A stretch of 62,056 bases of DNA from Beroe ovata (lineage: Eukaryota > Ctenophora > Nuda > Beroida > Beroidae): assembly GCA_946803715.1 (NCBI GenBank), contig CAMPET010000154.1, forward strand, positions 1-62,056. Direction: 5' to 3'. The notes under the pieces are model-generated. The model was not told the DNA's origin. It was given only the letters and a program-made list of their open reading frames with translations, and did not search any database. Below are positions 1 through 12,800 of the stretch, in pieces; position 1 is the first letter of the stretch, and each line of letters begins with the position of its first letter. The position numbers and the translations under genes are program-made.

Positions 1-475
1 TATGGCGGCCACTAACTCGGTTACCGATCATCAGATTGACGTGAAATTTATTTATTGTAACTTATTGTGAAAGCCGTAAAATTAATAATATTTGTTTACT
101 TTAAATATCCAGCTTGAGATCATGCTCTATAAATGCAATCGTGCAACTACAATGCCTGTGCAGCTGTATCCTTTTGCTATCGGTGCACAGAATTATTCAT
201 CAAAAAGTGACCGCCCCAGTTTATACAAGGCCAGAAGGAAGTCAGAGATCTCTAATTGTTACTTGAAGAAATGTTCGAGAGTCGTGATGCATTTAATATT
301 GCTTTACGTTTCAATAATGCATCGAAAGGTTGTGCTGATTTATCCTTTTATGAGAACAAAAAACTCTAACCTCTTAGTTCAATTCTTTACAAAAGAATCG
401 CTCCACACCAATGATTTCATTGGGTGTTCAAACAAAGTCTACGTTTGGTGCTATTGTCATGCATCCGAACGATTC

Positions 476-903
476 ACTCAACTGCTTTTCAAGAAATTTT
501 ACAGAGGGCTTATTGCATCATCAGATAGAAATAGAGAACACTTAAAGTTGAAAGGTAATAAGCAGCGGGGTAAAGCGATTTTTTCAGGTTTCAAAGTCCT
601 GATTGATCGGCAACAGCACTCTTTTATTATTGATCAAGCTCTAAACCACTCAGCTTGGCACAGTCTATCAGGGGGCTGGCAAGCCCCCCGCGGCATCTGT
701 AGTTGATGTNACTCAACTGCTTTTCAAGAAATTTTACAGAGGGGTTATTGCATCATCAGATAGAAATAGAGAACACTTAAAGTTGAAAGGTAATAAGCAG
801 CGAGGTAAAGCGATTTTTTCAGGTTTCAAAGCCCTGTTTGATCGGCAACAGCACTCTTTTATTATTGATCAAGCTCTGAGCCACTCAGCTTGGCACAGTC
901 TAT
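476..903. repeat. Direct duplication (about 190 bp) flanking a single N at 710
   Basis: The stretch 476-665 is repeated almost base for base at 711-903, with the lone N at 710 between them and only a few substitutions. Open frames here code for no recognisable protein and change with the copy. Other single Ns in this window show the same arrangement. The block is best read as two overlapping allelic contigs joined end to end, not a gene or a true tandem repeat. Confidence 0.75.
667..700. repeat. Short GC-rich hairpin next to the N at 710
   Basis: A run of G, a short GGCA-type loop and a complementary run of C form a perfect stem at about 669-691. A comparable hairpin (GGGCGCT, loop TGCC, AGCGCCC) lies at about 57168-57186 just after the N at 57158, and a weaker relative lies near 9138-9158. 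These may be ends of one small repeat family. The function is unknown. Confidence 0.45.
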
Positions 904-1369
904 ACTTTACCAATAATATCTCAATGAATATCTATCTATCGTGTTATGGTATTTCAATTCGCTTGATACAATCACATCATTGACGAATGAAAATTGACAC
1001 CTCTACCCTTGACACCTCTACCCTTGACACCACTGTAACCACAAAATCACCTGATAAGGCTGGTAATGGTCTGATATCATGCACTCCACTGAGAATTGAT
1101 TGAGTCGTGTCCCTGTGTGGATCACTCTGATTCCCGTATATAGGACCTGAGGGGAATTATATTCAATATTGACACCCCCATATTATATAGTCATCAACTT
1201 GTCACCCTCTTGTGAGTATAGTTCCAATTGATTACATCTAACTAAAAGGATGGTGAAAAGTGTGCTGTAGAAAGAGTTGATTAACATCTCCTTCCTTTCC
1301 TTCAAACCTAACCAATTCATTGTAGTATAAGACCCTCAATAACTTATTTGGATACATAAAGGCAACTTT

Positions 1370-1925
1370 CTAATGAGAATATCGATTATCGAAGCTGCCA
1401 AAAAATGTTTTGGAAGTTTTAAAAACTTTCCGATAACCAACCTTGGAAGCAATTATCACGACCAGAGAAATGCAAATGTTCCTATTGTTGATGTACTGCT
1501 TGACTGCAAATGTTGCGAGTAGGACCATGGCTTTGGTGAGAGCCATTAGCAGGGCTATCGAGAGGTTTATGGCAGGGAGACACTCCAGAAGAGCGAAGAA
1601 AGGGCACCACTTCTGCGAAGAGTTGATGTCATGAGGGATGTCTTATATAGTGACGTCATAGGTCATGTACCTCTAGTAGTAGCTGGATTCTAGCATAGTA
1701 AGATAATAAGGTATTACCGAGAGGGCTTGCTCGTCCGTGTAAAAGTAGATGATGTAAAACTGAAAGCCGGTACACCCCCTGATCAGGTCAAAGGAGGTCA
1801 GACTGACGAACACGTAGTTGGTTGCTTTGAATGGTCCTCCAGTCCTCTTCAATTTGTTTAGAAAGTGGAGTGCCGTGCTGTTAGCTGAAGGGAAGGTGGA
1901 TATGTTAAGCCAGCACCATTGACCA
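1370..1925 (-). CDS. Candidate partial membrane-protein gene, two exons (unrecognised)
   Basis: Two minus-strand open segments fit a splice model. Exon A (about 1925 to 1718) contains the motif SGQWCWLNIS and a hydrophobic stretch with GFQFYIIYFY, and ends TCG before a GTAATA donor. Exon B (1612 to 1370) follows a TTCGCAG acceptor in the same phase and carries long hydrophobic stretches such as ALLECLPAINLSIALLMAL. A WCW motif before a membrane span is seen in some seven-helix receptors of the cAMP-receptor-like, GPR157 and adhesion types, but I cannot assign a family. I could not extend the model upstream with confidence. It could be a GPCR remnant or chance. Between 1 and 3897 I see no other supportable gene. 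Confidence 0.25.
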
Positions 1926-3897
1926 CTGATCACGTTAGTGTTAGAAATTTATATTATGAAGGTAAGTGGAATAAGATGACTCGTGATATTTGCCCAATGC
2001 CCACGCCCCGCATCTTTAGCCCGTATGACATCCATAACAAACCATATGAACACATAGCCGTGATATTCAATTCTGACATCCACTGACGCCACAGAATGCA
2101 GTACAAGATTGTTATAGATATTAACAATTCATGATTAATTAGTCTCAGAATATCATTAGAGCGATATTCCCTTACCCAAAATAGCAATGCAGCAAATGGC
2201 ACAATTGATTCCAGCTAGAATTTGAAGTGGAGTGTCTTTAGCATTATCGTGCAATGAGCTAAGGAAGATGTCCGGCAGTGCTCCTTCAGCTGTTTTTGTC
2301 GTGTTTGGGTTTAGCTGCATGCCTACAAGAGGATTTTATTAGTTGGGTTAAAGCTGGAGTGATGGGGATGGTAGAATTCAAGAAAATTATAGTTTTAGGT
2401 AAGACTATAGTTGGGTCAAATTTTGATGAGTTGATAACAAGAGTCATAATGAAACCAGGATAACTTTTCCTGATTCGAATCATCATTCGTACTTTATAAT
2501 AAAATGTCAGAAAAACCTCGAAAAAGCATAACTAAATAATAATAACAAAAAACTAAACTTCAAACTATTGTGATATCGATGGTTTTGGTTTGGAAATGTA
2601 ACATAAGGATATAAGTACCCCCTCCTCCCCCGTGTCTGATGAATGAGATCGATATAGTTGGGACATGTTATGATAGCTTGCGCTCTAAAATCATGTGACG
2701 AACTCATTTTTCTAATATGATCGCAATCGATTAGACCGTCTTTCATATAGATACATGCATGTAAATGGTGTTTAATATTCGCATAATCTGTACGGAAAGT
2801 TTTGAGGTGGCTCTTTGACACTGTCAAACAACAATCGCAGATATAAAAGCCATGGTCAATATTATGAAAATGATATCTCGAAACGTAGAACACGACCCTG
2901 TTTACATACCAGATTCGCAACTGCCACGCGAATGTCGAAAGAGAGATGGCGAAGAATTTGACAAGAATTTGACGGTGACGAATTTGAAATTATCGTGATG
3001 GTTTGCAGTTGTGAAATCCCCCCTCCATGCCATATAATATTGATATTCTCATTTGTCAAATCAGTCGCATCATAACTACCCAAAACTGTATTTTATATCG
3101 ATACCGGGCTCATATAAATCACATCGCTTATATATGCGTGACACTGGGTCAATGTTAACGATGCGATATTAAATATTGTGGCCTTGTCAAGAGGCAAACT
3201 CCATGTATATATGTTGGGGACAAAATTGTGTGGACAAAATGGACGCACGAAGCCCAAAAATGATCTTTTTATCAGCAACATATGAACGGATGATAATGCC
3301 TCAGAAATGGTCAGTGTATAATAAACCCCCATTGAATGGGCTGAACTCCACTGGCAATAAATAAATTAATCAAGGTGGCGCTGTATCCTATCTGTAACAT
3401 ATGCAATTTGCAATGCTGGAAATAGCACCACTATATATGTTATTCATATTGTTGGACTGTGCACTAAAGAAGGGCAGAGACAACCTGTGTCTGCAAATTT
3501 ATTCGCGTTTGATTAGCATCAGAGGAAGAAGGAATCTTCAATATTATAGTTTAGAGTGGACGTAAACAGTGCGGTGAACATCGCTACCGCCAATATTACA
3601 CCTGAGCAGATTGAAAATCACGAGATGGATTTGCACCTTGACCAATTCAACCTAATTTCTTCTAATTAATTATCTATTCGAAATTAAAAATCGCCTTTCT
3701 TGATGCTAATCGCACTATCGGGCGAATGGTCTCATAGTTCTCACGACGTGAAATCTTCCTAAGACTAGAATAATCAGACTGATATATAATCAGACAGCTG
3801 ATATCATATGGCCTATTCGCTGAAACAAACATCTTGATCTTAGATTTTTATAAGATAACCATAAGAATGAGCTGGGAAGTGACTCAAAATTCCTCAG

Positions 3898-6800
3898 ATG
3901 AAGAAGGTGGGAGAGAAGTTTCGAGCCCGTTCTGTCATACTCCTCCTGGTAAACGTGGTGTTTATCATCCTCGGAGCGGTGGCCATCCAGAGGATCGAAA
4001 ACCACAATAGGTGAGTACGTGTTGGATGTGCAGTGGTCTAAGATTTTGCAAGGATTTGTGAAACTTTTGTTAGTCTTGAAAACCGTTAGTGTTGAAAACT
4101 TTGGCATAGCGCTACGCCTGGGTTTCGATTATCGGAAGAGCTTGGGCGAGTTTAATCTTCAATCCGAAGCTTGCCATGTCTGCATCCACACACACACACA
4201 CACGAATAAAATACCATTGATGAATGGTGGTGTCTATGTATCAATATCCATGTACCTATATATTGGATCAGCATCCTTCTACATAGAGCCTATGATCAAC
4301 GATAGGCTTTCAAAGACAAGTTGTCACAGATGATTTTACTGCTACATATTCATGCGAAGTGGTTATATAGGATCGATATACTGATGATATGGATTTTGAC
4401 GTCTATAACCACATGATGGACGCTTCTATTTCCGATCCTGAAACAAGCAATATGCTACTTAGCTTATCAAAATGGTCATTTCTGACATCTAAAACTCGAT
4501 AGAACACCCGTCATAGTTGACAGCCATGACGAGTGTTTTAGACACAACATATCATCATCTACAAATGAGTTCTGCTGTGCGCCTGGGAAAGCAGCAGAGC
4601 ACTGATCGACAATCAGTGCACTCAGCAGTGAATATACCGCAAATATAGATTGCATGAGCTAGCAGTGATGATGATCGTACGCGATATTTGTTCGAGTGGC
4701 CCGATTATGATGTGGCGAACATTGCTTTCATGCTCGACATAGCTTTGCAAAGTTATGCATAACTTTGCAAAGCTTTGATCAAAGCTCCCTACACCTAAGT
4801 TCAATAATAATTCTTCTGATAAGAAATTTGTGATACCTAGATTATTTTGCTTCGCTATCACAGTACCAATCACGGCCATTTTCTATTTCAATGTTAGGAA
4901 ACTCAAAATTCTGTTTCGCGATGAAAATTAATGATCATCAAAAATTTTGTCATTTTCATCATTGGCTTGATTAATGATGATATCTCTGTGTCTGCATCTG
5001 TGTGAGTCTTTGTCTGTGTGACATGTGTGTGTGTGTGTGTTTTTGTCTGTACGAGTAAGTGTAAGAATATGAGCGTTGAAATATTGAGATTTTAAGGGTG
5101 TCATATCATATAAACCCGATAACAGGTTTTATCGAGAGACATTTATCAGATAGTTTATGTTGACGAAAAAGGGGCACCCCCGTACGTATATTATATGAGT
5201 AACGCTCGAAATGTTAGTTACAATATTATAACAGAATTTGAGTCGAAATTGCGCGTGTACCGCGGATTGCTGCACGTGCAATACACGTTTATATCACGTG
5301 CTACTATATTATAACGTGGCACGTGTTAGCAAGGTTCTGTATAACAACGCAGTCTAAGTACCCGCAACGCGAGTTTCCTTCCTTACTCACATATTATATT
5401 GTCTAGTGTGGCTTAAGTAAAACTGATAATGGATCCAACATATAGTATATTGATTTGGTAAAATATAGATTCAGTAATCGAACTAAGTTCATCCCAGCTA
5501 ATGCATAGATGTTTAAACATGTTGAAATGAACTCCATGCACGTAATCTATTTATTGATCACGTGAGGGTAAAGCTTTCAGGAACGTGCTAGGATTACCTA
5601 TAATCAGTTCCGCGTTAATTGCATCTTTCTTACAAACGGATGTTTTACCGTCACTACCACGTTATCATTATACCGATTCCGTGAGTCTTCTCCCCAAAAC
5701 AGTCAAGTTCGGGGCTCGATCATTCTGACAGCTGAAACACGGTATTATTTTCAAGTTTAAAAAATTAGAGGAATCAGGAGAACTATATTGAACAACTCAT
5801 TATATAAGCAATGCGACTCATTTTTAACTGAAGGAGATTGGATAAATCTGTGTAAAATCTTACAGTGGGAGACGTTAGCAATATCCATCTCAACTCTGAT
5901 TCTTGATAAATTATGTTCTATCAGAAAGACTTTGATGATATTCAATTTTGTCATGTGACCAATATTTTGTTTTCTGGTGTGGAAACAACTCCAATCAATT
6001 CTCACCATAATTGAGGAAGAAATGAGGAATAAGTTCGTATACTCAAGAAATCATAAACGATTTTGAACAGTGGTGCAAATCCGTCTTTTTCATTGGGGGT
6101 ATAATTCGTTCTTAGGGGCATATTTTCGACATTTTCTAAAATTGGGGGGGATGGTAGTAAAAAGTGTTAATTAGATAATTGAGTTATGATTGAAAATGAC
6201 CGTTCACATGAACTCGAACTCATGGGACACATCATAAGAGTAACACAAAGACTTTGGGGAAATGGCATTGACCATAGTGTAGCGAAATTGATATCAAAAT
6301 GGGCAACATTTCTACCCTGTGANCACACACACACACACATACACACACACACAGTACACAGTACAGAGTACACACCGCCTTGTTCCAGATCGAAGCCTGG
6401 TTCAGAGATACATATCAGAGCTGAAATCTACCAGGAGTTGAAGTTATTCATCCTGGAATATCATAAGATGAACAGTTCCAAGCCAGACTATAAATACCAA
6501 GGTTTGTAGGTGTAAGAATGTACTGAAGATTTCCGCTTGGTGAATCAAAGCTTGGTGAATCAAAGCTTGGTGAATCAAAGCTACCATATATATATATCCG
6601 CAATTGGTCATATTTCCATATATGGTAATCCGTATTACCCGCAGTCCCAACAAAAGAAGACTGGAACCAGTTATTGAGTCTGCACAGCCCCCGCTGTTAC
6701 AACATCGATAACAGGAATACACAAGTGAGAATTTGGAATTTCTGGTCCTCTCTCGACTTCTGTTCCACTGTCCTCACCACAATAGGTAAGATTTGGGTTG

Positions 6801-9800
6801 CTTAGCAACATGTAACATAGCAACATAGGACATAACAACATGTAACATAGCAACATATAAATGTGACAATGCACATCATGCCACAATGCACATCATAACA
6901 ACATGAAACGATACTTTCTTGGAGCTAGCAGCATGGTGCATAACAAAATGTAACATTTATCTTACGAGGTGTAACGATGTAACACGCAATATGTAACATC
7001 AAATGTCACATCATAACCTTCATGACAGCTTTATGCCACGTTACTCAACTCAGTTTAATTCAAATGCCCATGATGTGAAGTTGTCGGGAACATACATTTC
7101 CGTTTTGATCGCATATTATATATCTTACATCAATGGCGAAAAAGGGTGAAGATGATCAATTACGTCGGTTCATTCTTGATAAGATGACTAATTTCTCTCA
7201 GCTAATTACTCTGAAATCACTAAATGATTTTGCGAACAGCACCAGTATATACCTAGTAAACTAAAATGCAGCAGTTAACAGAATCATTTATTATTAAGTA
7301 ATTTCTACGTAATTTACCTATAATCACTTGACCACGGCGCAAATCAGGGGTTTCTAGAGAATTTTTTCTGAATTGCCCTCCCAAAGTGCTTCTTCAAAGT
7401 GCTTATAGTACCTTCCACCATGGCTTGGTAAAAGGAGGGCCTGATTGAAGAATTGATGCGCGGGTAGAGGTTACAGTGAGAGTGTGTAAGGTTCGGGCCG
7501 AGGGCTGGTTGTTGGGTTTCGTCTGATTTGGATCAGGGGTTTATTAGCTGATTGAGCTGACCCCGAGTCCCTAAGCTCTCCGTCAATTCTTGTGGCTGTA
7601 ATTATTATAGCTGAACCCAATTAGTCTTATAGCCGCAGTCCGCACATATACAAGTATGTAGAGATCTCCGAGGCCACTTAACACGTTGAGTTATACTTCT
7701 TTCCTTTGATTGGAGATTACACCTTTTGATCACTGGGCAACGCGCACCGCACGAGAACCAATACAGTTTCATTAGCCGCTTTCGCTTTATGATTTGGGCT
7801 TGATGGTCGGAGCTTGAACATGTTGTTTTAATTGCATTGCGTTGCTTCGCGGCAGGGGCGAAGCAAGTTATTGATATTGGGCCGCCGTCATATATAATGT
7901 TATTGAGTTGTATAGGTATCATTCGAATTCTCTCCGGCAAATGAAATTTTCCATCGTGTGGTCCTTTTGGGTATAAGTTTATTGTCGGCAGGCCTTAGTT
8001 TTTCGGATGGTAGTTTGGGATATTTTGTTCTAATTCCAGTCTGCTCAGAGCAATTAATTCTCTGAATAACCCTCCAAAAGTGTCTCTACAACGTTAGAAC
8101 GTTTGTAGGTAGTACCTTGTACCATGGCTTGGTAAAGGGAGGGCCTGATTGAAGAATTGATGCGTGGGTAGAGGTAACAGTGAGAGTGTGAGGTTCGGGC
8201 CGAGGGCTGGTTGTGGGGTTTCGTCTGATTTGGATCAGGGGTTTATTAGCTCATTGAGCTGACCCCCTTACCCCGAGTCCCCAATTCTTGTAGCTGCAAT
8301 TATTATAGCTGAACCCAAGTAGTCAAATAGTCAATATACAAGTATATGTAGAGATCTCCGAGGCCACAGAACACGTTGGGTTCAACTCCTTTCCTTTGAT
8401 TGGAGTTTACACCACTTGATCGCTGTTATGGACAACGCGCCACCCGGAAACCAGTAGTAGTTTCAGTAGCAACTTCCGCTTTATGATTGGGGCGTGGTAC
8501 CCATCTGTGAACTATATTATACCACGTTAATCTACAATAAATAATTGCGGGTGATTTTTATCAGCTTCGCTCTATCAAACCCATTTATCTATCAAACCCA
8601 TTTATCTATCATATCTATTTATCTATCATACCTATTTATCTATCATACCTATAATCAATCTATCAATCAGGGGCTCGCAGCTATCAGGGGGCTTGCTTTA
8701 ATTTTGTCGGATATAATATAGTTTTACAGATTGTGATGGATTAGAATTATTCGCGATGAATGATTGGTGGATGTGTCGCGTTGGCCCAGCTAAAACTACC
8801 GGCAATGTTCCTATAAACCGGTAGAGAGCTACAAATTACAGCTGTAAATTTGGCATATTATAGAAATTTAATTTTGTTGCTCAATGATATGATATTTTCG
8901 TCTAACCCCATTGAAATTCAATGATGTCACACGTAAATACCATATCTTTGAGAACACCTAGAACTAAAAGTAATGTGCTGTCAATGCGAGAACCCGCGCA
9001 TGGTGCCTTGGTACCAATGTGATCGATATCATGCTATTGGTTAATCTGCAATGAATAATTGCGAGCTATCAGTTTGAGCTTGACTCAATCTATCGCATAC
9101 CTATTTATCTTTCATACCGGTACTCTATCTATCTAACTGGGGGCTCGCAACCCCCCAAATACCTCTGCGTGCGAGCAAATGGTGCCCGAAGAGCCCTTCC
9201 TCTTTGCGAGCTCGCTTACCTATGATAGTATAGTGATAGGTTTTATACGATAGTATAGGTATAGTGTTGGTCAATAGAATTCATTTCGTTGGGTTAATGG
9301 GTTACAGCTTTGTCGCGACAAAGTAAAACCGATTAATAGATATATAACTTCCTCGTAAGAATTCGGATTTTATTAATTACGATAGGCCTCAAAAAATAGC
9401 TGTTTCTACCTAAACCTATATAGTGTTTTTACCTGAAGCGATTATAATTCAGAAGTCGTACAGAAAGCATATATAATCTCCCAGTATTACATATATTTGC
9501 GTGAATTATGCGTAGTTTGTGGACTCCCACTATATCCTGCTTTGCCGGATATTCTCCTGCGCTGTCACGCAGAGTATACCTTCGCTTTGAAAAAATAATA
9601 TGCTAATTATGCTAATGCTTGTTGAAGTTCTGATTTAAGGTCTTATTGAAGATCTGGCGAATTATTGACCTTTGAGTCCCCTCGCGTTGAGCCAGCATGC
9701 CACGACAAAGGTGGCGTTTTTGGCGCGATGGGTAAAGTATTGTCTCCGCCGATGTTTGTACCTAATATATCGAGTTTTGCTCGTGTCATATCTTTTGTTT

Positions 9801-12800
9801 TGAATCTGTTCTCTCAAATTTTCCGCTCAACAGGTTTATCTTGTTCATCAAGCTCCCGTTATACAATAACCTCTATTCATTTCCCATTCGCTCCTTCATA
9901 ATCCCTCTTATTGCCAGCTGAACGTAACCTCATATATTTATTTCCGATGGCTGATCTGATGTCAAACATCTCATCACTTCTCCCATCTCTGTCCAACAAG
10001 TCTCTGCTCCAATATCCAGCGGGCATGCATGAGCAGCCAGCTGCCGCCATCCCGGAACTGACTGCCGCCAGGAAATTCCCGGATAATGATTGTGATCGAG
10101 CCTTGGGATCTCTTCTCCTCATCTGTGGATTAATTGGAGTTCCTGCCAACGCTTTTTCCTGCTACTCCTTCTATAACATAGAGATGTCCAAGAACAGGAA
10201 CAGTATCTACTTCAGAGGACTGTACATGCTCATTTCTCTAGTCGACTGTTTTATCGGCCTCGGTCAAATACCCGTGATAGAGAACTTGATGTTGGATCGA
10301 CAGGGATCGCTGCTGAGCATCCCTGCATTCAGCACTTTTTGGATCATCTTCTGGCGTTCCTTCGTGCTAACATCCGTCTTGCTCGTTGCACAACTCAGTG
10401 TATCCCGGTTGATTGTGATAGTGAAGCCCCACCATTACATCCCCTTCTCCTACGTCTGGGCTCCAGTTGTGTTCTGCGTCGGTGTGGTTGGAGGTCTCGG
10501 AATGAGCATTGCTACAAACTACGTCAACGTTACATTCTTTCCCTCCAGCATGGCCATGAGTAGCCTTCTTGGTGGGAAATTCGACTACAATGCAGCGTAT
10601 ATTTCCCGTCTACCTATCCCCTCACATGTCATTGATGTGGATGTGATTGTGCGATTCTTGGTGTCCATGTCTCTGGGTGTCTTTTTCTTTCCCATTCTCA
10701 TTTCATTTATCATGTCCCTCATCATGTTGAATAAGGCAAAGTGCAACGCGTTGAAAGCAAATGCCAGCTCACGGAAGCACGCGTTTGCCACAAACACCAT
10801 TATCATTGTTACCATGGTCTATTTGGTTTGCAACATCCCAACTGTTGCTTTCCTTTTCATAAGGCTCTATAGGATGATACAGGTTTCCCGTGTGGAGATT
10901 GATATAGATTTGGCTGAACGCCAAAAAATAACCAACCCGACGTACATGGAAAAGTTCTACCTGAAGTTCATTGTGGAAGTCATGTTTGTTGCCATCAACA
11001 GTGCTCTTAATCCGTTTATCTACATGTGGAGAATCAAGAAATTCCGGAAATTTGTGTTTGTTGGCGCCAGGAAGTCGCAGAGCTTCATCCTGGAAACTAC
11101 TAAGAAGAATCTGGTGTTCCATAACATATCACGGGATCAGCTGGACGTTGACTGTTGAGTTAAATCCGTGACCACTGACAAACCACGAACTTTAATTTTT
11201 GGGGAAACGATGAGAGTTGAAAATTTTTGCACAGCTGAACCTAAATTTTCGTGCTTCGATTGTTTGTTTCATTCATGACAATTCTTTGATTATATGTTCG
11301 TAGCTGGCTGCAGAGGTTCCGAATGCATCAATTATGAATGTGTGTATACCTGACAAAAATCCCACTGTTTCAATTGTCGCCAGAAAGCAGTGAAAGTACC
11401 TAATTAACCAAAATTACAACCTCTGTCATCAACCGTGCCGGGGTGTTATAACCCCACTTAAAATCCCACTCATAGGGATTATCCCAATTTGGATTATTTC
11501 AAAACATGACGAATTATTTCTGTTTGCTAAAAATTAGCTGCCAATTAACTTAAAATCACACACAGGTTACGGGAACATGTCACCGAAAACAAACCTCGGC
11601 AAGTTGTTCACTGTTGTGTATTCTCTATTCGGGATTCCCCTCATGGCGCTCTACCTTACCATCTTCAGCAGGAGTATCTACAGGTTTCCGTAATTACTTA
11701 ATTAATTGGTTGATGAATGGTTGTAACATGATTTGATGACAAATTTAGTGATTCATCTGACTCAATTTGATCACATACATCATCAGGTTGACATCATCCC
11801 TTCTTCGTCGAGTCTGCATTTGGATCAACATAAGAGTAGGTGGTTTAGATGATAGATTCGATTCATGCAGTTTCTACATATTATAATTCAACTGGTGCAT
11901 TATTCAACTATAAATGCATCCGCCTATCATGATTTATCGTTCTCTCTATTATGTTTTCTTGCGTCACGGCGTCAGTGACGAATTGTTCGTCAGGGAAGCG
12001 AGATAGAGCAAGAATTAGACCAGGAATCGATTCAGCGTCCAAAAATACACAGGAATGAGTAATACTGGCATGAAAATGGGGTAAACCTCGAGTTTCTGAT
12101 CTGAGTATCAGTAAAATTGAAATGAGCGACTCCACACTATTTTATTTCTAGGGTAACTAATGAGAACTTTCTGGCACTGACGACACTATTTATCCACCGA
12201 ATCATATCTTCTACTGTCCTACTACAAGTAGCCACCCTCTGTAGGCAATGAAACCACGCCCAAATCACGATTTCAAACCCGTGGGAAGCATAAACCTCTA
12301 AAACGGGAAAATCAATGGGACACACAAATAGGCCAAAAACATTTTTGCACGTGACATACTGAAAAATAGTGTTTCTGGCCTATTTTTTGACGTAGAATTC
12401 GAATCTGAAAGAATTAGAGAGCTAGCTGATTGGGAAATTGGGGAAAATTCTAATTTCTTCTCGGTCATGAGGTTCTGAGTCACATGATATACTGCTCCTC
12501 AGGGAAGCAAGATAGGGCCGAAATTCGATCGGGAATCGATTAAGCGTCCAAAAATACATGGGAATCGATGGTATTTGCATGAAAATGCAACAAAAATTTT
12601 TCTTCGAATTTCTGACAACAGTATCGATAGAAAATGAAGTGAATGACTCCACACTTTTATACGTCATTTTTGAAGGTCCCTAATGAAGTCTTAACCGGCG
12701 CTTACGACACTAATTTTCCACCAAATCATCTCTCCTACTATCACACTACAAGTATCGACTCTTTTGACGATCATGCTCAGTTCATACTTGCCGTGAAACC

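Noticed and set aside
92-706. 204-codon plus-strand frame
   Set aside because: No recognisable domain, and its end lies in the duplicated block and hairpin beside an N. The composition does not look coding.
2507-2920. 137-codon minus-strand frame
   Set aside because: No domain, no splice context, low-complexity Ser/Leu/Phe end; probably chance.
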